From Chitinophagaceae bacterium (GTDB taxonomy: Bacteria; Bacteroidota; Bacteroidia; Chitinophagales; Chitinophagaceae), in NCBI GenBank assembly GCA_003168265.1, contig PMSV01000023.1:1-64000 (forward strand): 64,000 nt of DNA, in the 5' to 3' direction. The notes under the pieces were generated by a model. It made no database searches, was not told the origin of the DNA, and worked only from the letters and a program-made list of their open reading frames with translations. Both the position numbers and the translations under genes were made by a program. This document shows positions 55,635 to 64,000 of this stretch, one piece after another. Every line of letters begins with the position of its first letter. The stretch's first letter is position 1.

Positions 55635-55844
55635 GATTTATTTTAACCTGCAGGATTTTTTCAAGGATGTCCGAAAATGCAGATGATTGATCTATAATCT
55701 ACGAGAAGCCATATAATGCTTTCAAAATAAAAGCCAAATCGGTTTGTGCATATATTAGCCATAAATTCTTAGTCAATAATTATAAAACAGCGATTGTGTA
55801 GAATTAATTCCACAACCTGACCTCCCATATACCCTTGAGGACGA

Positions 55845-57260
55845 CTATTGATTGGATTCGTGATTCTTTATTTTATTGTAGAGGGTCTTGCGGTCGATTT
55901 TTAATATCTCGGCGGCCTTTGACTTATTGAAATTCACCTGCTTCAATACGGTCATGATTGTCTCATATTCAGCCTGGGAAGCGGCATTCTTGAGGTCCGG
56001 TCCTCTGTTAAAGCCTGCCTGATGGATCGGCTCGCCGTCATTTATTGCTTCCCCTTTCGCAGCCGGATAGAGCGGTCTTTCGGAAAGTTCCAGCGGAAGG
56101 ACCCTTGTTGAGATCAATCCATCGGGAGTAAGAAGGGCAGCCCGTCTGATCACATTGCGCAATTCGCGCAAATTGCCCGGCCAGGAATAATCCCGGAAAA
56201 TCTGCATCACCTCTTCTTCAAAGCCTGTGACCAGGGATTCTTTATTGAGTTCCGCATTTGCTTTATCTAAAAAGAATTCCGAGAACAGCGGAATATCTTC
56301 CTTGCGATTACGCAAAGGGGGCAATACAACGGAGAATTCATTGAAGCGATGGAAAAGGTCCTCCCGGAATTTCCCTCTTCTATAGCAATCCTGAAGATTT
56401 TCATTGGACGCTACAATGATGCGAACATCCATGTCAATTTCCTTAGTGCCTCCAACCCTTCTGAACTTCTTTTCCTGTATCACACGAAGCAGGGCCGCCT
56501 GAATCTCATAGGAAAGATTTGCCACTTCGTCCAGGAAAAGTGTTCCTCCCCAGGCCATCTCGAAATGCCCTTCCTTATCTGCCAATGCCCCGGTAAAAGC
56601 GCCCTTGACATGTCCGAAAAGCTCGCTGCCGGCCAATTCCTTGGAAAGCGTTCCGCAATCCATCGCGACAAAAGGCTTGTTCCTACGCTGGCTGTTCTGA
56701 TGAATGGTACGCGCAAAAACTTCTTTACCTGTACCACTTTCCCCGTAGAGGATTACGCTGTAATTGGTGGGAGCAACCAATTCAATTTGCCTGTAAAGAT
56801 CCTTAGTCGAAGGATCTCTGCCCTTTAGGAATTCGCCTTCGGCCTGATCTGCAATTATTCCATTTTTCCTGGCGGCTCTCGGATTCGATGCGTCGGCAAC
56901 CGGTTCATGCAATGCCTTATGTATGACATTCAACACTTCGTCCGGGATCATGGGTTTTGTAATATAATCGAAAGCCCCTCCTTTGATCACATCGATGGCC
57001 GTCTTGATATCGGAATAGCCTGTGATAATGATCACGACTGCTTTTGGATCGATTTCCTTAATTTCTTTCAGAACCTCCCTTCCTTCCTTATCTCCCAATC
57101 TGAAATCACAGATCACAACATCAAATTTTGTTTCCTTGTATTTGGCAATTCCCTTATTGCCAGTATGTGCCATTTCCGTCTCAAACCCCTTCCGTTGCAA
57201 AAACCTGCTGAGAAGGTGGCACATATCCATATCGTCGTCTATGATCAAAATCCTTTTCAT
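55845..57260 (-). CDS. Sigma-54-dependent NtrC-family response regulator
   Basis: Transcription activator of 471 residues: receiver (1-120, phospho-acceptor Asp52 in VICDFRLG), AAA+ domain (about 150-385; Walker A GESGTGKE, sigma-54 contact loop GAFTGA, Walker B GGTLFLDE) and a Fis-type HTH (about 425-470; NKSKAAEILKIDRKTLYNKI). It opens promoters bound by sigma-54 (rpoN, not in the window). Cognate kinase may be the CHASE3 histidine kinase at 51811. ATG at 57260. Confidence 0.95.
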   Translation of the reverse strand: MKRILIIDDDMDMCHLLSRFLQRKGFETEMAHTGNKGIAKYKETKFDVVICDFRLGDKEGREVLKEIKEIDPKAVVIIITGYSDIKTAIDVIKGGAFDYITKPMIPDEVLNVIHKALHEPVADASNPRAARKNGIIADQAEGEFLKGRDPSTKDLYRQIELVAPTNYSVILYGESGTGKEVFARTIHQNSQRRNKPFVAMDCGTLSKELAGSELFGHVKGAFTGALADKEGHFEMAWGGTLFLDEVANLSYEIQAALLRVIQEKKFRRVGGTKEIDMDVRIIVASNENLQDCYRRGKFREDLFHRFNEFSVVLPPLRNRKEDIPLFSEFFLDKANAELNKESLVTGFEEEVMQIFRDYSWPGNLRELRNVIRRAALLTPDGLISTRVLPLELSERPLYPAAKGEAINDGEPIHQAGFNRGPDLKNAASQAEYETIMTVLKQVNFNKSKAAEILKIDRKTLYNKIKNHESNQ

Positions 57261-57537
57261 ATTAATAATGTTCTTCTTTTAAAAATAATGCAAATTCAAC
57301 GATTGGCAGTGAATTCGGTAAGTTATGCTTGAATTAAAAACATCTTGCCAAATTTTTATCAATGTAAAAATAGAAAGGCCTGACCGTTTCAAGGAAATAT
57401 AATTCCCAATTTGTAGAATTTTTTATCCAGCACCAGCTTTTTCGGGCGAGGGATACTGTTTCAATAAAGCGACAACGCTTATGGCAAAAGAATTGATCGA
57501 TAAAAGTCGTGCTAGTAAAAAGTGAAATATTTCAAAA

Positions 57538-57888
57538 ATGGAAATCTTGATTGTAGACGATGAAATGGACATTTGCTATTTATTAAAAGGAATACTGCGT
57601 AAAAAGAATTTAGATTCGTCCATAGCCAATTCATTATCTGATGCCCAGCGAATGATCGACCGGGATCCACCTAACTTGCTGATACTCGATAATCGGCTGC
57701 CGGATGGCATGGGCGTGGACTTTATTCCCTATGTGAAGGAAAATCACCCCGGTGTGAAGATCCTCATGGTGTCCGCCTTTGACAGTTCGGTGGATAAAAA
57801 ATTGGCTTTTAACAAGGGTGCAGACATGTTCCTCGGGAAACCGCTCAATAGAGACCTTATTAATACCGCACTGGCACAGCTCATTTGA
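57538..57888 (+). CDS. Stand-alone response regulator receiver (paralogue)
   Basis: Receiver only, 116 residues: VDDEMD acidic pair, phospho-acceptor Asp51 in LILDNRLPDG, Ser in MVSAFDS, Lys in LGKPLNR. Very like the receiver at 51043, and the two bracket the kinase, Mla operon and NtrC genes. Divergent from the NtrC-type gene. A possible sigma-54-like element (TGGCA, 6 bases, TTGA) lies about 40-55 bases upstream. Confidence 0.92.
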   Translation: MEILIVDDEMDICYLLKGILRKKNLDSSIANSLSDAQRMIDRDPPNLLILDNRLPDGMGVDFIPYVKENHPGVKILMVSAFDSSVDKKLAFNKGADMFLGKPLNRDLINTALAQLI

Positions 57889-57993
57889 TAAAATTCTTAT
57901 AAGAAGCCCGACTTCGAAATAATTGGTATGACAGTTGTAAAATCGGTAATAGGTAATTTCCTGGACTGTCCAGAAAGAAGGTGAAAATCAGGA

Positions 57994-58542
57994 ATGAGCC
58001 GAATGGTCCGTATGCTTTTTAATATATCCGGGTTCTTCTTAAAAAAGAAAGTCATGTCAGCTTCACCGCATTCCGAAGAGAAAAACTCAGTAGGGAAATT
58101 GGAGGATATCGGGAAACTCAATGCTCTGCGGAGCGCCTTGATGAGCGGGATGGAGAAATGCGGTGAAGCTCTTTCTGATGTGCAGAATGAGTCTTTAAGA
58201 AAGACCATTCAGAGCCTTGAGCAGCAATCTTCCCAATATGCCAATGAATTAAGATCGCGCATACTGGTCATGGGAGGATACGCTCCGGAAACGCTAACCG
58301 CGACTAGCACCGTAAAGCTCAGCTCCCTGACTGTTCGACAAAAGGTGAAAAAACATATTGGCAGCAATTTGGTAGCCCTTTGCAAAAAAATGGAACAGAC
58401 TGTGATCAGCCTTTATCGCAATTACCTGAACGAAGAAAAATGGGATGAAAATATGAGGAGGATGATCAGGTATCAGATGGAAGGAATAATGTCTACTACA
58501 CTGCAATTAAAACTATTATCAAGCTTTTTTCATAATCAGTAG
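57994..58542 (+). CDS. Helix-bundle protein, DUF2383/PA2169-like
   Basis: 182 residues, mostly amphipathic helices: NALRSALMSGMEKCGEALSD, SLRKTIQSLEQQSSQYANEL, then SRILVMGGYAPET, a pattern like the PA2169 (DUF2383) four-helix bundle, a ferritin-like fold often linked to stress. Assignment is tentative. The ATG at 57994 is used; another ATG at 58054 (MSASPHSEE) would remove a basic-hydrophobic stretch and may be the true start. Follows the receiver gene by 105 bases. Confidence 0.6.
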   Translation: MSRMVRMLFNISGFFLKKKVMSASPHSEEKNSVGKLEDIGKLNALRSALMSGMEKCGEALSDVQNESLRKTIQSLEQQSSQYANELRSRILVMGGYAPETLTATSTVKLSSLTVRQKVKKHIGSNLVALCKKMEQTVISLYRNYLNEEKWDENMRRMIRYQMEGIMSTTLQLKLLSSFFHNQ

Positions 58543-58569
58543 GTTTCGGTCTTTTAGGGTTTAGGGTTA

Positions 58570-58603
58570 AAAAGAGGCTATCTTGCGATGGCCTCTTTTA
58601 TTT
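58570..58603. terminator. Bidirectional intrinsic terminator
   Basis: Nine-base stem AAAAGAGGC (58570-58578) with GCCTCTTTT (58591-58599), a 12-base loop, T-rich on both strands. It separates the helix-bundle gene from the convergent peptide deformylase gene. Confidence 0.8.
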
Positions 58604-58625
58604 TAAGCAGTTTCGGACCTTATTC

Positions 58626-59114
58626 CTACTTCCTCCATTTAAAAGATTGCTCATCAATCGCCCGCATCGTACACAAAACCCCATCCAAATGATCGCATTC
58701 ATGCTGCAGCAGTTCTGACAAATCGCCGGAGAGGACCCATTCCCGGGGTTCCCAGTGATCATCCAGAAAACTCACGGTAATCCTTTGATGACGTCTCACC
58801 CTCACCAGCAAATTCGGAAAACTCATACAATCATCCCAAAGCTCAAGAATCTCCTCGCTCAAATCCTTAAGTTCCGGATTAATAAATACAACCGGACGGT
58901 CGATATTCATGTAGACCAGCCGCCTCATGATCCCAAGTTGCGGAGCGGCAATCGCCCTTCCGAAATGCTGTTTCGCCCGGAACTCCTCCATTACCGCATG
59001 TAAGTCCGCCACCCAGCCCTTGACCAGGCCCAATTCCTCCCTCATTACCGGTTTACAGACCTCGTAAAGCCGGGAATCGCCCAAAAGCAGAAGATCACTC
59101 AGTGTTTTCATCAA
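58626..59114 (-). CDS. Peptide deformylase-like protein, divergent
   Basis: Removes the N-formyl group from new proteins. The three motifs are recognisable but changed: GRAIAAPQ for GxGxAAPQ, DDCMS for EGCLS (metal ligand Cys96 kept), and an intact HECDH (His138, Glu139, His142). So metal-binding and catalytic residues are present and activity is plausible. 162 residues, shorter than many Bacteroidota deformylases, so this is probably a second, divergent type. ATG at 59114 or the next codon. Confidence 0.85.
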   Translation of the reverse strand: MMKTLSDLLLLGDSRLYEVCKPVMREELGLVKGWVADLHAVMEEFRAKQHFGRAIAAPQLGIMRRLVYMNIDRPVVFINPELKDLSEEILELWDDCMSFPNLLVRVRRHQRITVSFLDDHWEPREWVLSGDLSELLQHECDHLDGVLCTMRAIDEQSFKWRK

Positions 59115-59256
59115 AAACGTCTAAATTAAAAAGGTTCCGCAAATTATCAAATAGCCTCGAATCGTACGAAAACGAAGCCATGCCGACTTTTCAAAAAAAA
59201 TCCACATTCATACTTAATCCTTGCGGATAACGTTCTATTAACAGAAATCCCGTCCT

Positions 59257-59439
59257 ATGCATCTGCTTAGACTAATGGAAAACGCCGGTAATATCCTGCC
59301 AATCTGCATCGTACTCTTCCTCGTCATACTGTCTACGAGTCTGATCTACTCAAATCAGGGACATACCCGCAGAAAAAAATTCCGCTCCCGCCTGAAGACA
59401 AAAGACAACAATGTAAAGGTTCACGCTAGCAATCATTGA
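59257..59439 (+). CDS. Possible small membrane protein
   Basis: 60 residues: one hydrophobic helix (NILPICIVLFLVILSTSLIY) followed by a basic tail (RRKKFRSRLKTKD). No family recognised. Topology is reasonable for a small membrane protein, but there is no clear promoter or ribosome binding site. Confidence 0.35.
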   Translation: MHLLRLMENAGNILPICIVLFLVILSTSLIYSNQGHTRRKKFRSRLKTKDNNVKVHASNH

Positions 59440-59736
59440 TTCTCTTTCAACTCCGCCTTTTCAATATTCTCTTCTATCATCACGGAAAGTCCCTCCTACC
59501 GGGATCTCCTTATCTCCAATAAAAATGTTGTTCTTTCGGACCACCTGAAAATCTGCTGTTAATTTCCAAAAAACGATCAGTCAGACTATTTTGACGCCGG
59601 ATACATCTATTCGTAGGGGTATAAAAATACAAGCGTATAAATACACAAATTTTACCTTTTTACAAGGTTATTCAAATCCCGCTTCCAGGCCTAATACCTA
59701 CATTTGCCCCATCCCGTTACAGCTCAAATCATTTTT
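59440..59736. other. Intergenic region upstream of the S9 peptidase
   Basis: About 297 AT-rich bases. Apart from the -7 box at 59699-59706 no gene, repeat or strong hairpin is seen. Confidence 0.5.
59699..59706 (+). promoter_or_regulatory. -7 promoter box of the S9 peptidase gene
   Basis: TACATTTG, exact match to TAnnTTTG, 30 bases before the ATG at 59737. No TTTG is found at the right distance upstream. Confidence 0.45.
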
Positions 59737-62145
59737 ATGAAACCAACTGCTCTGTTTTTTATTCTTTTTTTCCATATTGTCATTGGCCGTTCCCAGGATG
59801 CCCTCAGTTATCAGACCCCCCCTGCTGAAATGGCCGAACTTCTGCTCGCCAAGCCCACAGCTTCAGTCTATGTTGACAGCAAAGGGCAATGGATGCTCCT
59901 TATCGATCGCAACTCCTATCCCCCCGTCGAAGAACTGGCTCAGCCAGAATTCAGGGTCGCGGGATTGCGCATCAACCCTAAGAATTTTTCACCAAGCAGG
60001 CTCAATTTCGCAAATAATTTCACCTTAAAGGAAATCGCCAGCGGCAAAACATTTATTATTACCGGACTTCCCGAAACCACTAAGGCCACCAATATTCTCT
60101 GGAGCCCGGGCGAAACAAAAATCTCCTTCATTCAGAACAATGAAAACGGCCTGGACCTCTATGTGATCGATATAGCTGCTAAATCCGCATCCCGAATCAA
60201 CAAGACATCCCTTAATACCGTGCTTGGGGCGAATATTTCCTGGATAGATGAAAACAGCATTCTCTATCTGACAGCAACCCGGTCCGCATCCTCTGCTCCA
60301 CCCAGGCTCCTGGTACCCAAGGGTCCGTCCGTCCAGCAAAGTCTGGGAAAAACTGCTCCCATGGTCACCTACCAGGATATGATCAAGACCCCCTACGACG
60401 AACAGGTTTTTGCATTTTATGCAACGGCACAGCTCGTCCTAAATAAGAACCAGACAGAAACTCCGATCGGCCAACCCGCGATCTATCTCAGGGTCGAACC
60501 CTCTCCTGACAACCATTTCCTTCTCATGCAAACTATCGAAAAACCCTTTTCCTACCTGGTACCGGCATACGATTTTGCCAGCTCCATCGGTATCTATGAT
60601 CTCAGCGGAAAGCTCATCAAAAAACTGGCCTCATTGCCTTCAGCAGAAGGAACCCCATCCGGATATGATAATACCCAGGACGAGCCCAGGGAATATGCCT
60701 GGAGAAATGACCAGGCCGCTACCATCGTCTGGGCTCATCCCCTCGACAGCGGCCGGATCAAAAAACAAATGGACTTTCACGATCAGGTATATGAAATCAG
60801 CTCCCCCTTCGAAACGGAGCCTAAGGAACTCTTCAAGACCCAAATGCGATACCGCGGAATTGAATGGGGCAATGAAGAACTCGCACTCGTGTATGAAGGA
60901 CTCAGGTCAAAACAAACTGTCCGCGTTAGCCGTTACAATTCCCAGACCAGCAAACTCGACAAATTATACGATCTCAGCGAGACCGATGCCTATCATAATC
61001 CCGGGCAGCCGGTAGAATTCAAGAACCAGTTCAACCGCAAGACTATACAGCCCATCGATAAAGGCAAAAAGATGCTCCTCAACAATCCCGTAGGATCCTC
61101 GCCACAGGGAGATCTTCCCTTCCTATCCAAATACGAACTCTCCACCGGGAAAAACGATATCATCTGGCGTTGCAAGGATGGTTATTATGAATATGTTGCA
61201 GCCGTCCTGGATCCGCAAAAGCTCATTGTCCTTACCCGAAGGGAAACCCAGTCAGAAACTCCTAACTATTATCTAAAAACAATCAACTCCAAATCCCCCG
61301 AAAAACAACTCACTGATTTTCCAAATCCCTATCCTCAGTTAAAAGGGGTCACCCATGAAAAGATTACCTACCTGCGTGCAGACTCGGTCCAGCTCAGTGG
61401 AGACCTCTACCTTCCCAAAAGCTACAACAAGGACAAGGATGGCCCCCTGCCGGTACTACTGTGGGCCTATCCCCGAGAATACAATGCAGGCAGCGATGCC
61501 TCTCAAGTCAGGGGCTCCAAATACCGCTTCATCACCCTCAGTTGGGCCTCTCCCATATTCTGGGTCACGCAGGGGTATGCCGTATTCGACAATGCCGAAA
61601 TGCCCATTGTCTCCAGACATGGAGAAAAGCCCAATGACAGTTTTGTGGAACAGCTAAAACTCAATGCAGAAGCAGCAATCAATAAATTATCCCAAATGGG
61701 AGTGGGAGACTCTAATCGCGTGGCAGTAGGAGGACACAGCTACGGCGCCTTCATGACCGCCAACCTGCTCGCCCATACCCATCTTTTCAAAGCCGGCATC
61801 GCCCGCAGCGGGGCCTATAACCGCACCCTCACTCCCTTCGGATTCCAGAATGAGGAAAGAACCTATTGGGATGACCCCAAACTCTATTTTGACATGAGCC
61901 CCTTCAGCTTCGCTAACCAGATCAAGACTCCATTGCTCCTGATCCATGGCGATGCCGATGACAATACCGGGACCTATCCCATCAACAGCGAGCGGCTCTT
62001 CAATGCAATCAAGGGATTCGGCGGAACCGCCCGCCTGGTATTTCTTCCCTATGAAGCCCATGGTTACCGCGGAAAGGAAAATCTGTTACACATGTTATGG
62101 GAAATGAATCAATGGCTGGATACTTATGTCAAGCACGCGAAATAG
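59737..62145 (+). CDS. S9 family peptidase (prolyl oligopeptidase / glutamyl endopeptidase type)
   Basis: Exported serine peptidase of 802 residues: signal peptide (MKPTALFFILFFHIVIGRSQ), a beta-propeller region (about 30-520) and a C-terminal alpha/beta hydrolase domain. Nucleophile in GGHSYGAFMTANLLAH, Asp in LLIHGDADDN and His in YEAHGYRG form the triad; the HSYGAFMTANLL form resembles glutamyl endopeptidase-type S9 members. The frame opens at a TTG at 59704 inside the -7 box; the ATG at 59737 is the likely start. Confidence 0.93.
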   Translation: MKPTALFFILFFHIVIGRSQDALSYQTPPAEMAELLLAKPTASVYVDSKGQWMLLIDRNSYPPVEELAQPEFRVAGLRINPKNFSPSRLNFANNFTLKEIASGKTFIITGLPETTKATNILWSPGETKISFIQNNENGLDLYVIDIAAKSASRINKTSLNTVLGANISWIDENSILYLTATRSASSAPPRLLVPKGPSVQQSLGKTAPMVTYQDMIKTPYDEQVFAFYATAQLVLNKNQTETPIGQPAIYLRVEPSPDNHFLLMQTIEKPFSYLVPAYDFASSIGIYDLSGKLIKKLASLPSAEGTPSGYDNTQDEPREYAWRNDQAATIVWAHPLDSGRIKKQMDFHDQVYEISSPFETEPKELFKTQMRYRGIEWGNEELALVYEGLRSKQTVRVSRYNSQTSKLDKLYDLSETDAYHNPGQPVEFKNQFNRKTIQPIDKGKKMLLNNPVGSSPQGDLPFLSKYELSTGKNDIIWRCKDGYYEYVAAVLDPQKLIVLTRRETQSETPNYYLKTINSKSPEKQLTDFPNPYPQLKGVTHEKITYLRADSVQLSGDLYLPKSYNKDKDGPLPVLLWAYPREYNAGSDASQVRGSKYRFITLSWASPIFWVTQGYAVFDNAEMPIVSRHGEKPNDSFVEQLKLNAEAAINKLSQMGVGDSNRVAVGGHSYGAFMTANLLAHTHLFKAGIARSGAYNRTLTPFGFQNEERTYWDDPKLYFDMSPFSFANQIKTPLLLIHGDADDNTGTYPINSERLFNAIKGFGGTARLVFLPYEAHGYRGKENLLHMLWEMNQWLDTYVKHAK

Positions 62146-62189
62146 TGAGGCCGCTATCCAATTAAGATCACGGGCCAGTTATGTAAAAT

Positions 62190-62215
62190 AAAAAAACCTG
62201 GTCATGGGCACCAGG
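62190..62215 (-). terminator. Intrinsic terminator on the minus strand
   Basis: Minus strand: CCTGGT (62215-62210), 7-base loop, ACCAGG (62202-62197), then at least six T. It would end a leftward RNA from the 62216-62596 region. It does not suit the rightward S9 gene, since the A-run would precede the stem. Confidence 0.65.
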
Positions 62216-62596
62216 CACGCTAAACCTCTCTGTCGGTAAGAATAGCTTTAATGAATTCCGCTGAGAGGCTTGGCTTGGGAGTGAATATTTTTATGTTCGC
62301 TATCGGTCTACCAGGCTCTCTTGGATTTCATAGGATCATCTTCAATGGATGGTCTTCATAGCACGGTCTTTTTCATAGGACGGTTTTATTGGTCTAAGGG
62401 TACTGATCAGTGGTTCTTTAAAGGGTACGGATTAAATTTCTTCGGATTAGGATTTAGGGGTTCGATATCTTTTCGTTGCTGATACAAAGAAACTACGAAC
62501 AACGCCCCTAAAAAATAGTTTGATTGATGAAATGGCTGTCGTTCTAATAACTTATGGTGTCGTTGAAATACTACAAGCCGCCGCAAATAAATGCTC
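62216..62596 (-). ncRNA. Structured non-coding stretch, possible small RNA
   Basis: No coding frame. Structures on the minus strand, 5' to 3': an 8-base stem 62505-62512 with 62453-62460 (TTTAGGGG/CCCCTAAA), abutted by an inner 5-base stem (62500-62504 with 62474-62478); four degenerate repeats of a TTCATAG-type heptamer (plus-strand 62328, 62341, 62355, 62372); a hairpin 62263-62268 with 62225-62230 (six pairs) plus CGG/CCG inside; then the terminator at 62190-62215. This order fits an RNA gene of about 300 bases. I could not match it to tmRNA, RNase P RNA or another known family. Confidence 0.35.
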
Positions 62597-62830
62597 TTAA
62601 AATTTTAGGGTTTCAGGCTGACCCGCTATACTCAATTGAAAAACATCGGGGCGTGCATAGTGCCCGATAGGGTCAAAATCAAGCCGGCTTCGGATAACAA
62701 GTGAAAGATCGATTTCTGCAGTCAGCAGCCCTTCCTGTTTCCAAAGCGGACCAGCGAGCACTTCACCCATCGGCGAAAGAATCACGCTTCCTCCCGGACA
62801 TAAGTAAGATTTAACTGATTGATCAATCAA
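62597..62830 (-). pseudogene. Nitrilase-family C-terminal remnant
   Basis: About 70 residues matching only the C-terminal end of carbon-nitrogen hydrolases: LCPGGSVILSPMGEVLAGPL, then RSRLDFDPIGHYARPDVFQL. The Glu-Lys-Cys catalytic triad, which lies further N-terminal, is missing. The frame starts at a TTG with stop codons just upstream and no nitrilase-like sequence in other frames before it. It is best read as the 3' remnant of a deleted gene. Confidence 0.8.
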
Positions 62831-62933
62831 ATTAGATAAAAATTATTAAAATGAATTCCTAAAAAATCAGGATGCCTGTTCAATAAACAATAAGAGATTT
62901 CTCATAGCTTTAAAGACTAACCACCCAATACAC

Positions 62934-63989
62934 ATGCAGGTCATATTAGGCGTCATCTTTCATTTTATCGGCGGATTTGCCTCTGGAAGCTTCTACATGC
63001 CCTATAAAAAAGTCCGGGGCTGGCATTGGGAAAGCTATTGGATTATTGGAGGCCTCTTTTCCTGGCTGATCGTTCCACCCCTCGCAGCGTGGCTCACGGT
63101 CCCTGGTTTTTGGGAAATCATACAGGCTACCGCCCCGGAAACCATAAGGATTACTCTCCTTTTCGGCATTCTTTGGGGCTTTGGCGGACTCACTTATGGC
63201 CTTGGCGTCCGATACCTCGGCATGTCGCTTGGAAATTCCGTCGTATTGGGTTTCTGTTCGGCCTTCGGAGCACTTGTCCCCTCCATTTATTATAATTTTT
63301 TTCCAAAGCCCGGTAAAACGAGTTTTCATGACCTGCTCAGCACCGGCTGGGGTCGGATCGTGCTTGCCGGGGTCGTTATCTGTCTGCTTGGTATATATAT
63401 ATGTGGGAAAGCGGGCATGATGAAGGAGAAGGAAATGCCGGAGGAGGAAAAGAAAAAATCAATCGCCGAATTCAGCCTCGTAAAAGGCCTGCTGGTCGCC
63501 ATATTCTCTGGTATTATGAGTGCTTGTTTCAATTTCGGTATAGAAGCGGGAAAACCTATGGCCGAAGCAGCAGTTAGTGCCGGACTGAATCCTCTCTTTC
63601 AGAACAATGTTATCTATGTGGTATTGCTCTGGGGAGGACTCTCCACCAATTTTATCTGGTGCATGATCCTCAATGCGCGAAACAAGAGCTTTGGAAATTA
63701 TGCCGATCCTGCGACCCCCTTGCTAAAAAACTACTTCCTTTCAGCCCTGGCCGGGACAACCTGGTTTCTTCAATTCTTCTTCTATGGAATGGGAGAAAGC
63801 AAACTGGGCAATGGAGCAAGTAGCTGGATCCTGCATATGGCCTTCATCATTCTGGTTGCCAATTCCTGGGGAATTCTCCTGAAAGAGTGGAATGGCGTTA
63901 GCAGCAAAACAAAAAGGACCATAACTGCCGGAATTCTGATGATTATTTTATCGGTCCTGGTGGTTGGTTATGGCAATTCATTGAAATAA
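62934..63989 (+). CDS. rhaT: L-rhamnose/proton symporter RhaT
   Basis: Ten-helix inner-membrane importer coupling L-rhamnose to protons. FIGGFASGSFYMPYKKVRGWHWE at the start (residues 12-34), FGGLTYGLGVRYLGMSLGNSV, and FNFGIEAGKPMAEAA match RhaT; 351 residues is normal. ATG at 62934. It probably works with the GH78 rhamnosidase at 41190; rhamnose catabolic genes may lie just beyond the right edge. Confidence 0.93.
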   Translation: MQVILGVIFHFIGGFASGSFYMPYKKVRGWHWESYWIIGGLFSWLIVPPLAAWLTVPGFWEIIQATAPETIRITLLFGILWGFGGLTYGLGVRYLGMSLGNSVVLGFCSAFGALVPSIYYNFFPKPGKTSFHDLLSTGWGRIVLAGVVICLLGIYICGKAGMMKEKEMPEEEKKKSIAEFSLVKGLLVAIFSGIMSACFNFGIEAGKPMAEAAVSAGLNPLFQNNVIYVVLLWGGLSTNFIWCMILNARNKSFGNYADPATPLLKNYFLSALAGTTWFLQFFFYGMGESKLGNGASSWILHMAFIILVANSWGILLKEWNGVSSKTKRTITAGILMIILSVLVVGYGNSLK

Positions 63990-64000
63990 TATAAACAGCA

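Noticed and set aside
58552-58570. Telomere-like TTTAGGGTTTAGGGTT repeat
   Set aside because: Only two units, next to a terminator; no meaning in a bacterial chromosome beyond chance.
62453-62475. GGTTCGA-like sequence suggesting a tRNA or tmRNA T-arm
   Set aside because: No acceptor stem, anticodon arm or CCA end fits around it, and no tmRNA tag frame is present.

Overview
The window reads as a chromosomal segment of a Bacteroidota bacterium, most likely of the Chitinophagaceae type. Evidence: a short primary sigma factor without region 1.1; several perfect or near-perfect Bacteroidota promoters (TTTG, about 20 bases, TAnnTTTG); a 30S S16 protein with a long charged tail; IcmF, LptF/G, SPOR and lmo0937-type proteins; mostly weak Shine-Dalgarno sequences. 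No tRNA, rRNA, insertion sequence, prophage or CRISPR array was seen.

Layout. 1-11000 (minus strand): an MlaE permease with a duplicated C-terminal fragment, malic enzyme, CocE-like and M20 hydrolases, a SPOR protein, deoC and icmF. A 32-base perfect inverted repeat separates icmF from an orphan ABC-2 permease (11109). 12200-17500: a membrane protein, a sugar isomerase-like protein, a radical SAM protein, a degenerate 2H protein, and a umuD-umuC pair for translesion synthesis. 17500-28000: exporter genes, LptF/G, sigA, ffh, rpsP, rimM, dinB and a peroxiredoxin. 28100-35800: a methyltransferase, an ECF sigma factor with a small membrane partner, a GDSL hydrolase, a CBM48 protein and a MacAB-TolC-type efflux operon. 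35900-50400: GH5, an isolated NRPS module, a GH78 rhamnosidase divergent from araB-araD-araA-symporter, and a HAD protein. 50500-58600: a signalling and envelope block with two paralogous stand-alone receivers, a CHASE3 histidine kinase, a second Mla operon (mlaE-mlaF-mlaD) and an NtrC-type sigma-54 activator. 58600-64000: peptide deformylase, an S9 peptidase, a structured non-coding stretch with a nitrilase remnant, and rhaT.

How genes fit together. Arabinose is handled by the symporter, AraA, AraB and AraD. The GH78 enzyme would release rhamnose, for which RhaT at the window end is a transporter; together they suggest use of pectin- or hemicellulose-type side chains. The two Mla systems, LptF/G and MacAB-TolC point to outer-membrane upkeep.

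The most unusual locus is 15030-17486. Its UmuD homologue lacks both residues of the Ser-Lys dyad, the divergent 2H protein lacks both catalytic histidines, and the two genes appear to share one palindromic -7 promoter box. Other points to follow up: the isolated NRPS module with a cysteine-like A-domain code and half a condensation domain; the duplicated 3' end of mlaE; the icmF operator; a terminator between rpsP and rimM; and the structured, possibly RNA-coding region at 62190-62515.
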